Made by a program: the position numbers and the translations under genes | Source: JAIOQJ01 sp963718635 | Lineage (GTDB): Bacteria; Planctomycetota; Planctomycetia; Gemmatales; Gemmataceae | Direction of reading: 5' to 3' | Assembly (NCBI GenBank): GCA_963718635.1 | Contig: OY970367.1 | Span: forward strand, 1,798,001-1,862,000 | DNA: 64,000 nucleotides | Shown here: positions 38,124-47,545 of the stretch, piece after piece | How positions within the stretch are numbered: the stretch's first letter is position 1 | Layout: each line of letters starts with the position of its first letter | The notes under the pieces: generated by a model | Told to the model about the DNA's origin: nothing | Seen by the model: the letters and a program-made list of their open reading frames with translations, nothing else | Databases searched by the model: none

Positions 38124-38214
38124 GTTGCGTACTCCTCCTGCTAACAGTGTAGCAAATGGAGTAAGCTGGGTTTCAACCATTCAAACCTGAGTAAATGCTT
38201 CAATTCAAACGCGA

Positions 38215-38440
38215 AACCTTCTTGGCAAAGCGAAGAAAATCTCGCGCAAAGACACAAAATCGCAAAGGAAAACCAAGAAAATGCCTGTGATTAAGTGCGC
38301 TTTCTTGGCGTCTTCGCGGCTTTGCGCGAGTTTGTATTCGATTTGTAGTACGCCCGATGAAAGATAAAAGCACGATTTACAGTTTACACAAAGTCGATTT
38401 CGACTTTGTGTTTTGTCGGTGTCTACTCGGTGTTCCATCC
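38215..38440. repeat. Dispersed repeat pair between selB and the GlmU-like gene
   Basis: Arms near 38241-38280 (CTCGCGCAAAGACACAAAAT start) and 38301-38330 (TTTCTTGGCGTCTTCGCGGC start) form an imperfect inverted repeat. Downstream, GTGTTCCATCCGTGGCTAAA near 38424 matches the repeat at about 3772. Between them lie an AAGTCGATTTCGACTT palindrome (38391-38406) and flanking AT-rich sequence. The 38124-38485 gap contains no gene. Confidence 0.7.
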
Positions 38441-38485
38441 GTGGCTAAATGGATTTCGCTTGATGAGACGCTTTACAGCAAACAA

Positions 38486-39780
38486 CTACGCCGAGCGACG
38501 AAGGCGTTTGATTTCGGCTTCGTTGGTCCATTGCCGGCGCGTAGCTGCCGTCTTTTCGTGCAGGGTTTGATACAGGACTCGTTGCGTCTCGTCGAACGAT
38601 TCTCCACGCCGTTCGAGGGCTTTCTCCGCCGTGGCAAAGAGGGCCTGCAAATCGCCGCGATCGATCACTCGGCCATGTTCCACCCAACAGAACGAGGGAA
38701 CGAATTTAGGAAGAAGTTCCCCGGCTGGCAGCAGGTTGCCAAAGGTCCCGATATTGCTTCCAGTGTTGAGTAGCGACCCTAGACCCGTTTTTGTGTGATC
38801 GCCGATATAGCTGCCGATCTTGCTTCGGCGGGTGGCGGTCTGTTGGCCGTTGACCAGCATTTTCACTTCACCGTAGTCGTTGCGAAGGTCGCTCGTATGC
38901 GTGCCGGCGCCGAGGTTGATCCACTCGCCCAGATAGCTGTGGCCGAGAAAGCCTTCGTGATATTTGTTCGTGTTGGCTTGAATAATTGTTGTCTCAACCT
39001 CGCCGCCGATACGACAGTTCGGGCCAATCGAAGTGCCGCCGCGGATGTTCGCAGCAAAAATCTGCGAACGAGGCCCCACATAGCACGGCCCTTCCAGTCG
39101 TGTGAACGACGTAACCACTGCATCGCGATCGACGACAACCGGTCCGTTGCTTGTATCCGCAACGACGTAAGGATCAATACGCGCGGTGCCATCAATCCGC
39201 AGCCAATCGGACGGCCCGACCAACGAGAGCGTTCCGGGTCGGCCGTTAGGCTCCATCGCGGGCGCTGCTTGAAAATCGAGCGCAATCTGATCGGCATTGG
39301 CGTCCACCAAGTCCCAAAGGTAGCGGACCATCTGCCCACCGGCGATTCGATTCGGCAGCGTCCGGCGCCATTGCTCCAGACAATGAGCCATATGGACATA
39401 GGTGCATTGCGTCAGTTCGTCGTGCGTCAAAACCGCATAAGCGATTTCATCACCGGCCATGGCGACAAAGGGGCCATCGGCGGCCAACGCAGCCGGGTCA
39501 ATCTTCAGTGGTCGCCCGGTCGGCAGCCAACGCGCATTGACCAAGACGGTCGAATCTTCACCGAGCCAATCGAAGTTGTTGACGGCGACCGCTGGATTAG
39601 CAGCCGAATAACTGTCAACAAGATAGGGCCGGATCAGACGCCCACCGATTGGGACTGGAAAAGTCGGCGCTGCTTTTCCGCGATCGTGTTGATGCCGCAT
39701 CGAAGTTCGAAAGCCGGCCGCGATAAGGTGATCGGCTCGAGCGTTGCAACGCGGGAATCTTCGAAATGACAGATACGCAT
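38486..39780 (-). CDS. GlmU-like putative sugar nucleotidyltransferase (frameshift near 39645)
   Basis: About 431 residues when restored. The N-terminus in the correct frame starts at ATG 39780 as MRICHFEDSRVATLEPITLS then RPAFELRCGINTIAEKQRRL. The rest is in another frame from RLIRPYLVDSYS onward, so one base is wrong near 39645. The middle contains a left-handed beta-helix of hexapeptide repeats (GPCYVGPRSQIFAANIRGGT; SIGPNCRIGGEVETTI; LGSLLNTGSNIGTFGNLL). The architecture is that of the bacterial GlmU-like family found in planctomycetes and Bacteroidetes, thought to make UDP-sugar precursors. Active-site residues were not verified. Confidence 0.85.
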
Positions 39781-39925
39781 CCGTGCGTCCTTTTTGATCG
39801 AGTGACAAGGCACCCAGACTATAATCGAAAGTCGGACTCGTGGGAAAGGCCGATTCGGTTCAGGGCCGATTCACTTACCGATGACTCGTCAGCCGAGTCT
39901 TTATATCCATCGTGACGACAGCCGC

Positions 39926-41608
39926 TCACTCGGCGCCGATATTGTTGCGCACAACGACATCCTTGCACTTCGGGTCAACGAAGATCTTGCGCCCCCGGCC
40001 GGTCATCACGTTGTCTCGGACCACGATGCCGGCGCCATTGGGCGCGAAGGTGATGGCCGGGCCGCACTCCGGACCGGTGGCGAAGATGTTCCCGGTCACT
40101 ATTACGCTGCCATACTTCCCATCCTTTTCATGCAGAGTGAAATAGACCTCGGCATAGGTCTCGTAAGTGCCGGTGACAAACGACTTGCGCCCACGTTTCG
40201 GGTCCGGTTCGCACTTCGTCGTGTTGTTGACGAATATGTTGTTCGACAGCACAAAGTTGGTCGGTTGATTGATCCAACTGCCGCGTCCGCCGTTGCGGAA
40301 CGTGTTCCCGGTGATGGTCACATCCGCACACGATTTTTCAACGCTCATCACTCGCGAGCCATTGGTGCAATCCACCGTGTTGCCAGTCACTGTCGCGTTC
40401 TTGCAGAACTCAGCCAGGAAGAATGCGCCCATTCGCGAGCCGACGATCTGGTTGCTCGTGAAGACGATGTTCTGACTTTTTTGAATATGCATGGTGTCGC
40501 CGCGGGCACTGAGCTTGCATCCGCTAACGCGAACGTTCTTGCAGGCAACGAGATCGAATGCGCCCTTGCCGGGCCCGGCGCCGAGCGGGGCGTAGAGACT
40601 GAGGAAGGCAAGTTGCTGGTTGTGAATCAGTTTGGCCTTTGCACCAAAGCGGCCGTCAAACGCGATGGCCGTGCCGCCGGGCGATTCGGCGACTTTGATA
40701 TGCTCCGACTCGCTCTCCACGACGAAGTATTGCTTGCCGCGAACGATGTTTTTGGGCAACTCGTCGCCATAGAAGACTAAAGCGTCTTTCGGCGTAGCCG
40801 TCTGCGCCACCGGCAGCGGAGGCTGATTGTTGAACTTCACCCGGTCGTCCTTGTCGTCACCTTGGAGTGCCGAGCGAATGAGGTCGTTCGTGAAATACTT
40901 CGCCGCCATTGCCCGCTCGCGTTCACCATAGTCTTCGGGCCAGACGGTGATCTGCCAGAGGTAGCCATAATCCCACATGAACTTGCCGGAGTTAAGGAGC
41001 GTGCAGTTTTCAACCGTCACATCGCTGGCGAAATTCAGGACTTCGCTTTCCGAGCCGGGTTTGCTTGCCCCCAGGATAGTCACCACTGCTCCTGCCATCC
41101 CTTCCGACTTGATATCACGGAACAGCAGATCGTTGGTTTTGCCTTTCGGAGAAGTCGTCAACAGGATGGCCCGCGTGTTCGCGCTCGGCGCCCATGTGTT
41201 CGAGTCGGCAGCGGGGTCGAAGCAACGTCCACGGAACTCGCCACCCCGCCAGGAGAAATGGCACACTTCTTCGCCGGCGAAGAGCACGACCCTCGCCTTG
41301 TCCCCAAGTGTTTCGGGCAAAAGGAACACCGCTCCCTCCGCAGCAATGTGAGTATTGCCGCACAGTTTGATCGGCTCCTTACCGCTAAGAAAGTACGTCC
41401 CAGGCGGGATAGTAACCCGGCCACCCCCAGCAGCGCTAACGTCGGCAAACAGTTTGATGAAAGCCTCCGTCGCGTCCGCCTTGCCGTCGGCAGGCGGGCT
41501 GTAGGATGCGAGCGTGAAGGTGTTAGTCGGCTCTGCCGTGGCCGTGGAGAGTGGTTGAAGGCACGCTGTTACACACAAGAACACGCCAACAGTAAAAGGA
41601 CGCAGCAC
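39926..41608 (-). CDS. Secreted right-handed parallel beta-helix protein (pectate-lyase-like)
   Basis: 560 residues. Sec signal to about residue 25. The N-terminal part has the pectate-lyase superfamily pattern DGKADATEAFIKLFADVSAA and GGGRVTIPPGTYFLSG. The C-terminal half is a run of beta-helix coils with repeated N-V/I-x-x-N-x-F motifs (NIVFTSNQIVGSRMGAFFL; NATVTGNTVDCTNGSRVMS; DVTITGNTFRNGGRGSWINQ; FVLSNNIFVNNTTKCEPDP). Such proteins bind or cleave polysaccharides; catalytic residues cannot be assigned. It is not near a recognisable polysaccharide utilisation locus. Confidence 0.85.
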   Translation of the reverse strand: MLRPFTVGVFLCVTACLQPLSTATAEPTNTFTLASYSPPADGKADATEAFIKLFADVSAAGGGRVTIPPGTYFLSGKEPIKLCGNTHIAAEGAVFLLPETLGDKARVVLFAGEEVCHFSWRGGEFRGRCFDPAADSNTWAPSANTRAILLTTSPKGKTNDLLFRDIKSEGMAGAVVTILGASKPGSESEVLNFASDVTVENCTLLNSGKFMWDYGYLWQITVWPEDYGERERAMAAKYFTNDLIRSALQGDDKDDRVKFNNQPPLPVAQTATPKDALVFYGDELPKNIVRGKQYFVVESESEHIKVAESPGGTAIAFDGRFGAKAKLIHNQQLAFLSLYAPLGAGPGKGAFDLVACKNVRVSGCKLSARGDTMHIQKSQNIVFTSNQIVGSRMGAFFLAEFCKNATVTGNTVDCTNGSRVMSVEKSCADVTITGNTFRNGGRGSWINQPTNFVLSNNIFVNNTTKCEPDPKRGRKSFVTGTYETYAEVYFTLHEKDGKYGSVIVTGNIFATGPECGPAITFAPNGAGIVVRDNVMTGRGRKIFVDPKCKDVVVRNNIGAE

Positions 41609-41707
41609 TTTGAGGCCCTCGCGCGATGAGTCGAAGTCGAACGCCTTTGGCGAATGTGCCTCACAGCAAATAATGAACAGTATTGCAGAGCGGGGTACGG
41701 AGTCAGT

Positions 41708-42238
41708 TCACGCCCAGGCCGGAAGCACACCTCCACAACATTCTCGGAGCAACTCAGCCCGTCGAGTGAGCTGCCTGCGGATCTCGAAAAGGATCTGGCG
41801 ACTCGCAGCGATTTCGAAATCTAATGAAATCCCTTGCGGTTCAAGGATGTCGTGCCAAAAGGCGTACTGTTTCTGGTCTTCGGCGCATTGAAGATATGGA
41901 GGCAGTGCGTCAGCGATGGTAGCGATCAAATCGGCAACCCCATCTCTATCATGCGGCCCGTCATCCTCTAGCAAATTGTAAAGAAACGGCACAGCCGCTG
42001 CCGAAGCCGAATAGACATTGCCCTGGTGCCAGATGGTCTGGAACAACAACTCTTTGGCAAACTCCCGGTGGAAAGGATCGACCGAGACGAACGCACGAAG
42101 AAGCGCAGGAATATTTCCGGCTGGTCCATAAGCATCTCGCACCCCATTCCAATCAACCGCATCAAGGCCTTCCAGCGCTTTTATGGGCGGCACGGAGTAT
42201 GGAGACCGATATGTTTCGATTAAGTGGTCGACGTTCAT
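41708..42238 (-). CDS. Helical HEAT-like hypothetical protein, possible immunity-type
   Basis: 176 residues, all-helical. Features DWNGVRDAYGPAGNIPALLR and HQGNVYSASAAAVPFLYNLL match the style of HEAT-repeat proteins that often act as immunity or scaffold proteins in planctomycetes and myxobacteria. No toxin or partner gene is adjacent. The ATG 42238 has no strong ribosome site, and the gene ends 100 bp before the beta-helix gene. The function is unknown; the immunity idea rests on resemblance only. Confidence 0.68.
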   Translation of the reverse strand: MNVDHLIETYRSPYSVPPIKALEGLDAVDWNGVRDAYGPAGNIPALLRAFVSVDPFHREFAKELLFQTIWHQGNVYSASAAAVPFLYNLLEDDGPHDRDGVADLIATIADALPPYLQCAEDQKQYAFWHDILEPQGISLDFEIAASRQILFEIRRQLTRRAELLRECCGGVLPAWA

Positions 42239-42336
42239 ACTGTGCCTTCAATCACGGCCCGCGAGCCATTCAGCGCCCGCGACGCCCCATGCTGTTGAAC
42301 CATAAACAATCCGCAATGCCGTAGCGCAAACCACTT
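42239..42336. other. Short gap before the CACACTAACCCGA repeats
   Basis: No gene or clear site is seen. It would contain the promoter of the HEAT-like gene. Confidence 0.4.
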
Positions 42337-42456
42337 ACTAACCCGACGCGCTAGCAACGCGCAGCCCCGAATCGTCAGCGTTATTTTATTCACAGTCACA
42401 GTCACACTAACGCTAACGCTTCGGCGAAAACCTCGCTTACGCGTCGGGTTAGTGTG
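42337..42456. repeat. CACACTAACCCGA-type palindromic repeat, copy 1
   Basis: Left arm ACTAACCCGACGCGCTAGCA, right arm CTTACGCGTCGGGTTAGTGTG read as its complement in outline. The middle contains GCGTTATTTTATTCACA and CACTAACGCTAACGCTTCGG. It is the most diverged of three copies. Confidence 0.85.
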
Positions 42457-42484
42457 TGGTATCCGACCACAGCCGCAAGCTTGA

Positions 42485-42590
42485 TACTAACCCGACGCGT
42501 GAGCGAGGCAAAGCCCCGAAGCGTCAGCGTTATTTGATTCACAGTCACACTAACGCCTCGGCGAAAACCTCGCTCAGTCGGGTTAGTGTG
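42485..42590. repeat. CACACTAACCCGA-type palindromic repeat, copy 2
   Basis: Starts TACTAACCCGACGCGTGAGC and ends TCAGTCGGGTTAGTGTG. Inner stems GCCCCGAAGCGTCAGCGTTA and TAACGCCTCGGCG pair imperfectly. It lies 28 bp after copy 1, in direct orientation. Confidence 0.87.
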
Positions 42591-42660
42591 TCGATTGCCG
42601 ATCACAAACGTGCGCTGTGCGTGCGCAAACATTTCGGCCTGCTGCATTGCTCCAATCAAC

Positions 42661-43071
42661 TCAAATCCACATGAAACCCAGAAGAAACAGCTGCACCATG
42701 CCCCAGACAAAGCACCAAACCAGGACGAGGATGAACAGGTGGAGCAGCGCTTCCTTCCTCCAGCGATTGAACCGCTTTGACTTCCGCAGTTCCAGACCGC
42801 GATGGAATGACCATAACGGCACAACGTGGATCGTAACCGGCCAGCCCAGGAAGGTCGCGATCGGGTAATATTGCGGGTTGTGCCAACCCGGAGACACGCC
42901 CCAGCATATCGGCACGGTTGCAGCGGCAATCAATGCATATAGGGAGCGGGCATGCCGTTCATCTTGGATGCGAGACAGGATGAACGCCTGGACCGCGTAG
43001 AGAAACAACAGCAGCAGCGCCGAAGCAACCAGGCCTTCGCATTCCCTGTCTGGGCTTTGGGTCAGCCACAT
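42661..43071 (-). CDS. Small multi-pass membrane protein, hypothetical
   Basis: 136 residues with three to four hydrophobic helices (ASALLLLFLYAVQAFIL; SLYALIAAATVPICWGV; FLGWPVTIHVVPLWSF; LHLFILVLVWCFVWGMVQLF). A positively charged loop (RGLELRKSKRFNRWRKEAL) lies before the last helix. No family is recognised. The stop codon sits at the edge of the repeat cluster at 42337-42590. There is no clear ribosome site, so a downstream start is possible. Confidence 0.6.
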   Translation of the reverse strand: MWLTQSPDRECEGLVASALLLLFLYAVQAFILSRIQDERHARSLYALIAAATVPICWGVSPGWHNPQYYPIATFLGWPVTIHVVPLWSFHRGLELRKSKRFNRWRKEALLHLFILVLVWCFVWGMVQLFLLGFMWI

Positions 43072-43129
43072 TTACGACTCCCTCTGTCACTGACTGGACT
43101 TTCGTTTTTCCACGATTTTCTCGGGAAAG
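43072..43129. other. Start of the 43.1-43.5 kb repeat gap
   Basis: The 430 bp gap 43072-43501 contains no gene; it holds three hairpins listed separately. A direct repeat (TTCGTTTTTCCACGATTTTC near 43100, TTCGTTTTCCCACGATTTTC near 43299) precedes the first two. Confidence 0.5.
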
Positions 43130-43155
43130 CCCTTCTGGAAATATTTCCAGAAGGG
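43130..43155. repeat. 26 bp perfect palindrome
   Basis: No loop; centre between 43142 and 43143. The core TTCTGGAAATATTTCCAGAA is identical to that of the 40 bp palindrome at 43321-43360. Confidence 0.95.
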
Positions 43156-43320
43156 TCGGTGAAAACCATGAGGCGTTGACGTTTGTGCGAGCAGGGCTCC
43201 TGCCTCTCCGTTCGCGTCAGAATGACGGGCAATTGAGCGACCTGTGTTTGATTGATGTTCATTCCGCATTCCGAATTACACATTTCGAATTTCAAGCGTT
43301 CGTTTTCCCACGATTTTCTC

Positions 43321-43360
43321 GCAAAGACGCTTCTGGAAATATTTCCAGAAGCGTCTTTGC
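43321..43360. repeat. 40 bp perfect palindrome without spacer
   Basis: The left half GCAAAGACGCTTCTGGAAAT is followed directly by its exact reverse complement. Such loop-less palindromes can extrude as cruciforms and are usually unstable, so retention is notable. The same 23 bp sequence precedes both palindromes. Confidence 0.96.
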
Positions 43361-43363
43361 ATC

Positions 43364-43411
43364 TGGCGAGCCGAGCCGCGTAAGCGGCCGGGTGATGGCT
43401 CGGCTCGCCAC
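43364..43411. repeat. Hairpin TGGCGAGCCGAGCC type
   Basis: Arms TGGCGAGCCGAGCC and GGCTCGGCTCGCCA are perfect complements separated by about 20 bp containing GCGTAAGCGGCCGGGTGAT. It resembles the repeat at 16693-16787. Confidence 0.85.
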
Positions 43412-43501
43412 AGCGGCTAGCGCAGCACCACCTACTAGCTTAGGCGCGCTCAAAGTGGATTTGTTCCCGCGCACCCGTTCCGCGCATGTTCCCACTCGGA
43501 A

Positions 43502-46038
43502 TCAGCGATTATTGCCGGCGGTCACCACCAGGCGTTGCCCCGTCCGGTAGGTTTCGGCGATCAAGCCGGTGCGGTGGCTGCGGAGGGTGATGGCGCCGTT
43601 GGGCCAGGTGATCCAGTACGGGATTTTCTTTTTCGCGTAGGCATCTTCTTCTTTCGATGTGGAGGCGCGTGGCCCATCGCAGGCGATCGCTAACCTCGGC
43701 GACGCCCATTCGATAAGCCGGGGTGGGTTGGCCGCTCGGCTGCCATGATGAGGCGCCATCAGCACATCCAGACGCAGCGGCGGCCGATCGAGCAGGTAAT
43801 CGAGCCCCTTCAGCTCCAGATCACCAGTCAAGAGCATGCTGTGCCGTTGATGTTCGATCAAGAGCACGAGGCTGCGCATTCTTCCGCGCCTTCCGGTCCA
43901 ACAGCGGGTGGGTGTAAGACGCTCAAGTCCACATCGCCAACATGAAAGAGATCGCCGGACTTCGCTTCGCGGATCGCGATGCCGCGCCGGTGCAAGTCTT
44001 GAACAACAAAGGCCACCCCCGGCGAATGTTTTTGCGCAAAGCTCGGCGTCCAGGTAATCTGGCCGATGCGGAAACGGTCAGCAAGAGCCGGCAGGCCGTT
44101 GAAATGATCGAGGTCGGCATGGGAAACAAAGACTTCGTCGATCCGGGAAATGCCGTGCTGCCATAGATAGGGAGCGATGAAGCGGCGCAACAGCTCCGGC
44201 CCCGAGAGAGCGCCGGCATCGTAGAGCAGCACCCGGCCATCGCCGGTTTCGATGACGGTGCAGCCGCCGTGGCCGACGGCGAGGAACGTTACCCGCAGTT
44301 CATCCGTACTCGGCTTCCAGGCGCCGAGCGCGAGCCCAAGCGATAACCAGAGTGCAAGCGCGATCGCTAAGTGTCGAGGGTGAATGATCGGAATGAAGCG
44401 AACTGAGTTCTCCGTTTCCGGTAGCGCGGAAACGGAAAGCCTTACGGCAGCCATCCAGCCAATCAGGATCCCATAGAAGCCGATCAACCACCATGTCGGC
44501 ACGTTCGGTACATACCAACAGGCGCCGGGCAGGCGATCAACTGAGCCGACAATACCTTCGCAGATGCGGATGCTCTGATCGGTCACCCAGGCACAGGGAA
44601 GCGTAATCCACGGTAAGGGGCTTAGCAAAATCAGCATGAAGCCGGCGATCAACGCAATCGATGTTAAGAAGATGGCCGGCGGCCCGATGAGCACGCCGGC
44701 CGGCGAGATGACGTTTTGCCAGGACATGACAAGTGGCGCCGTACAGCATGTAAGCACCAGCGTGATGAGATACCAGCGCCCCGCTTCGCGAAGGACCGCA
44801 CGCGAGGCGCGAAGCCAGCCGGGCCGGCTTTCATCGATCAGGTTTTCCATCGGAGTGCGCTCACGCACGGGAAACCAGCGCGGGATTCCCCAAATCAAAA
44901 CGGCGACGCAAAGAAACGACAGTTGAAAGCCGGCCGTGAATAAGTCCGTGGGATTTAGAGCAATTACGACAAGCCAGGCGAGCGCGAATGTGTTGGCGGG
45001 CATCGCCGGCCGTCGTAGCAGGATGCCGGCACAAATAGCGCCGACCATGATGGCGGTGCGCATGGCCGATGGCCTGCCGCCGGTAAGCAGAGCGTAAGCG
45101 AACATGATGACCGCGATGAACAACGCCGCACGTCGGCGACGTACCCCTGCCAGCCGACAGATCAGCCATAAGAAAGCGCCCAACACCACGAGGTGTTGCC
45201 CCGAAATGGCAAGCACATGGATAACACCGGTGCGAACATATTTCTCCCAATCTTCGTTCGTCATCGTCGAGCCCTCGCCGAGCAAGAGGGCTGTTGCAAT
45301 GCCCGATTCGGCAGGCGGAATGGCTTCTTGAATGACGCGCTGGCCCCAACCACGGACGACGGCCAGCCAGCCGAAAAAGGAGTGCTGCCAACCTTGGTTA
45401 AGTCGAACGATCCCGTCCGCACTTTTACGCACACGGAGTTCCGCGCGAATGCGTCGATCCAGAAGGCGTGACGCGAAGTCTAATTCACCCGGGTTCATCG
45501 GCGGCGAGGGACGCGAGAGCCAGCCAACCGCTTCGATCTCATCGCCGACGTGCAAGTTGTCAAGCCGGCCATCCAGATGCATTCCGCGAGCCCGCTCGCC
45601 CGGATGAACTGGCCATCGCGCTCGATTTCGGAAAAGCTGCAGGACAGTCGCCATTGGCTCGCCGCGCGGAACCGAAACGAGCGGGTCGTCCTTACGGCGA
45701 TGGATGATCGTCGGTTCTTCATCGAGAATGCCGCGAACATGTACCAGCAAAGGCTCATCGGCGGCAAAGGCGCTGATGTCGTCCGACGAGTAGAGATTGC
45801 GCGCCGCATGATGATAGGAGGCGGCCATACCGATCCACGACGCCCATAAGTATATAAGCGCCAGTTGATTGTTCTTCTGCCGGCAGATGGCCCACGCGAT
45901 CAAACAAAGTAAAGTTGCGGAGAGGCCGAAGGGGATAGGGATGGAGCCGTAACGATCGAGCACCAGACCAAGGGTCGCGGCAACAGCAATCGGCAGCAAA
46001 GGAGCATAGGCAAAAGCTTGCAGAGGAGTTGCAGGCAA
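43502..46038 (-). CDS. comEC: ComEC/Rec2-type DNA uptake channel (frameshift near 43878)
   Basis: Inner-membrane channel for transforming DNA. About 845 residues when restored. N-terminal membrane helices and a DUF4131-type domain (VHPGERARGMHLDGRLDN); Competence domain with VIHVLAISGQHLVVLGAFLW and TGGRPSAMRTAIM; C-terminal metallo-beta-lactamase-like domain with FLAVGHGGCTVIETGDGRVL, SHADLDHFNGLPALAD and APHHGSRAAN. The first frame ends at 43858 after GPEGAEECAASCS. The second continues from RSLVLLIEHQRHSMLLTGDL to 43502. One added A near 43878 joins them. The start is TTG at 46038 with AGGAG upstream; the other com genes are not nearby. Confidence 0.92.
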
Positions 46039-46115
46039 GAGGGTGGGCTCCTGGAGTGTTCAAAAAGAAATGGCAACGAGTTGACGTGCGCAGTCGTTGA
46101 GAATGGCTTTCCGGT

Positions 46116-46358
46116 TCACCAAAGCTCCTTTCCAATCATCGGGCCTGTATTCCATTCACCCGGGCGGTTCTCATCGGTGACACCGCGTAGCAGTTCATCG
46201 AGATCAGCCGTATTAGGTTCAATCGGTTGTACTACAAGCGTACCTGCGACAATCGAAATGTCGACATCTCCATTCGCATGCAGTCCCGCTTCTTCGGCAA
46301 ATGCTTTTGGGATGCGGACTCCCAAGCTTTTGCCCCATTTTTGCACACGCGTTTTCAT
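46116..46358 (-). CDS. MazE/AbrB-type antitoxin without adjacent toxin
   Basis: 80 residues. Starts KTRVQKWGKSLGVRIPKAFA, the SpoVT/AbrB swapped-hairpin DNA-binding domain typical of MazE, followed by an acidic C-terminal tail (DELLRGVTDENRPGEW). The start at 46358 follows GGAGGACATTG. MazE genes are normally followed by mazF; here the next 75 bp hold only a short GTG frame of 18 codons before comEC. The toxin appears lost or never present. An upstream neighbour on the same strand is Uma2. Confidence 0.85.
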   Translation of the reverse strand: MKTRVQKWGKSLGVRIPKAFAEEAGLHANGDVDISIVAGTLVVQPIEPNTADLDELLRGVTDENRPGEWNTGPMIGKELW

Positions 46359-46394
46359 CAATGTCCTCCAGATAGCCACGCCGAGTATACACGA

Positions 46395-46955
46395 TCAAAT
46401 CGCTGCATCACCCTCATCAAAAAGTTGTTCCAACGGCAACTGAAAGCCGGGGAAAAGCGACGAATCTTCGAGCGTCCCTGCACGGGTCAGAAGCTCCACT
46501 TTCAAAGGTGAGTGGATGTAGATTTTCTTCTGCATCGGCATGATGACCCAGACCTTCTCGACCCCGGCCTTGAAGTATTCATCGATCTTTTTATCGACGG
46601 CCTCGGCCTTATTCGTCGGCCCAAGCACCTCCACTGCGAGATCGGGAACCATGTCCCATGCGGGTGTAGCAGGCGCTAAGCGGTTCGGCGGCCATCGTTT
46701 TGCTGAAACAAACGCCAAATCCGGCCGACGCTGCAAGTTGGTGCTGGCATCGATTCGGAAGAGCATTTCAGCCACAACCCGGCCAAGGCGGTGGGTTCGC
46801 ACAAAGCCGCCTAGCAACTGGTCGAGTGCGGAAGTCAAATCCGAGGCCCTTGCGCTCGTCGGCTCTTTCTCCACGATTTCGCCATCAACGATTTCATAAA
46901 GATCGGGAAGATCAACTTGGATTTCATCAATCAGCGCTGCAACTGCTGCGGTCAT
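46395..46955 (-). CDS. Uma2 family protein
   Basis: 186 residues. Uma2 (DUF820) domain: DLPDLYEIVDGEIVEKEPTS, LQRRPDLAFVSAKRW, MVPDLAVEVLGPTNKAEAVD, KIDEYFKAGVEKVWVIMPMQ. The PD-(D/E)xK-type acidic residues are in PDLAVEV. The gene follows the second Uma2 gene (46983-47510) with 27 bp spacing; the two are diverged paralogs in one unit with the MazE-like gene. No substrate or target can be inferred. Confidence 0.88.
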   Translation of the reverse strand: MTAAVAALIDEIQVDLPDLYEIVDGEIVEKEPTSARASDLTSALDQLLGGFVRTHRLGRVVAEMLFRIDASTNLQRRPDLAFVSAKRWPPNRLAPATPAWDMVPDLAVEVLGPTNKAEAVDKKIDEYFKAGVEKVWVIMPMQKKIYIHSPLKVELLTRAGTLEDSSLFPGFQLPLEQLFDEGDAAI

Positions 46956-46982
46956 TTCGGCCTCATTAAAGAGATTACTTAT

Positions 46983-47510
46983 TTAGGCAACGGCATCTAT
47001 TAGAAACAGCTCGGAGAGCAACAGTTGAAAGCCCGGGAAAAGGTCATCTTCAAGAATGTCGCAGTCTTTCAGAATGCGACTGTCGCTTGGCGATGTATAA
47101 ATGGCGACTCGTCGCTGAATCGGCTTCACGATCCAGACGCGCTTTGTTCCAGCGGCAAAGTACTCGTCGATCTTGTTTTCGACGTCATCGTGCGAGTTTG
47201 TCGGTCTGACAACCTCAACCATCAGTTCGGGGACGATGTCCGGCGCTTCTTCATTCGGAGAAGCTTGATTCCAAGGAATCTGATCGGTGCTAACAAAGGC
47301 CACGTCGGGACGACGTTGCAGGTTAAGCGCCTTATTGATACGGAACAAAGCAAAACAATAAACCTTTCCCATCCGGTGGTTGCGTACATAATAACCAAGG
47401 AACTGATTGATGCTTGAAGCGATTCCGGACGTATAGAAACTTGTCTCTTTCTCTCGTATCTCGCCATCGACAATTTCGTAAAGATCAGGCAGCTTTTCCA
47501 CGCCAACCAT
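46983..47510 (-). CDS. Uma2 family protein (second copy)
   Basis: 175 residues, paralog of the neighbouring gene: KLPDLYEIVDGEIREKETSF, LQRRPDVAFVSTDQIPWNQA, IVPELMVEVVRPTNSHDDVE, KIDEYFAAGTKRVWIVKPIQ. It starts at ATG 47510 after AGGAACG. It lies 36 bp beyond the end of the lactate-permease gene on the same strand. Both Uma2 copies keep the same likely catalytic acids. Confidence 0.87.
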   Translation of the reverse strand: MVGVEKLPDLYEIVDGEIREKETSFYTSGIASSINQFLGYYVRNHRMGKVYCFALFRINKALNLQRRPDVAFVSTDQIPWNQASPNEEAPDIVPELMVEVVRPTNSHDDVENKIDEYFAAGTKRVWIVKPIQRRVAIYTSPSDSRILKDCDILEDDLFPGFQLLLSELFLIDAVA

Positions 47511-47545
47511 TGCTCGTTCCTAGTAAACAAGTGTGATCGCTGGCC

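Noticed and set aside
38181..38440. tRNA(Sec) gene next to selB
   Set aside because: The gap shows only imperfect inverted repeats, without a T-loop GTTCRANTC or a long acceptor stem.
38795..39769. Plus-strand ORF of 324 codons, antisense to the GlmU-like gene
   Set aside because: No signal or domain; the minus strand carries clear hexapeptide repeats and the expected N-terminus, so this is a shadow frame.
39881..40780. Plus-strand ORF of 299 codons antisense to the beta-helix gene
   Set aside because: Amino-acid composition is odd and there are no domain features; the minus-strand protein has a signal peptide and beta-helix coils.
42482..42674. Plus-strand ORF reading through the repeat cluster
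   Set aside because: It consists of translated CACACTAACCCGA repeat with no family features.
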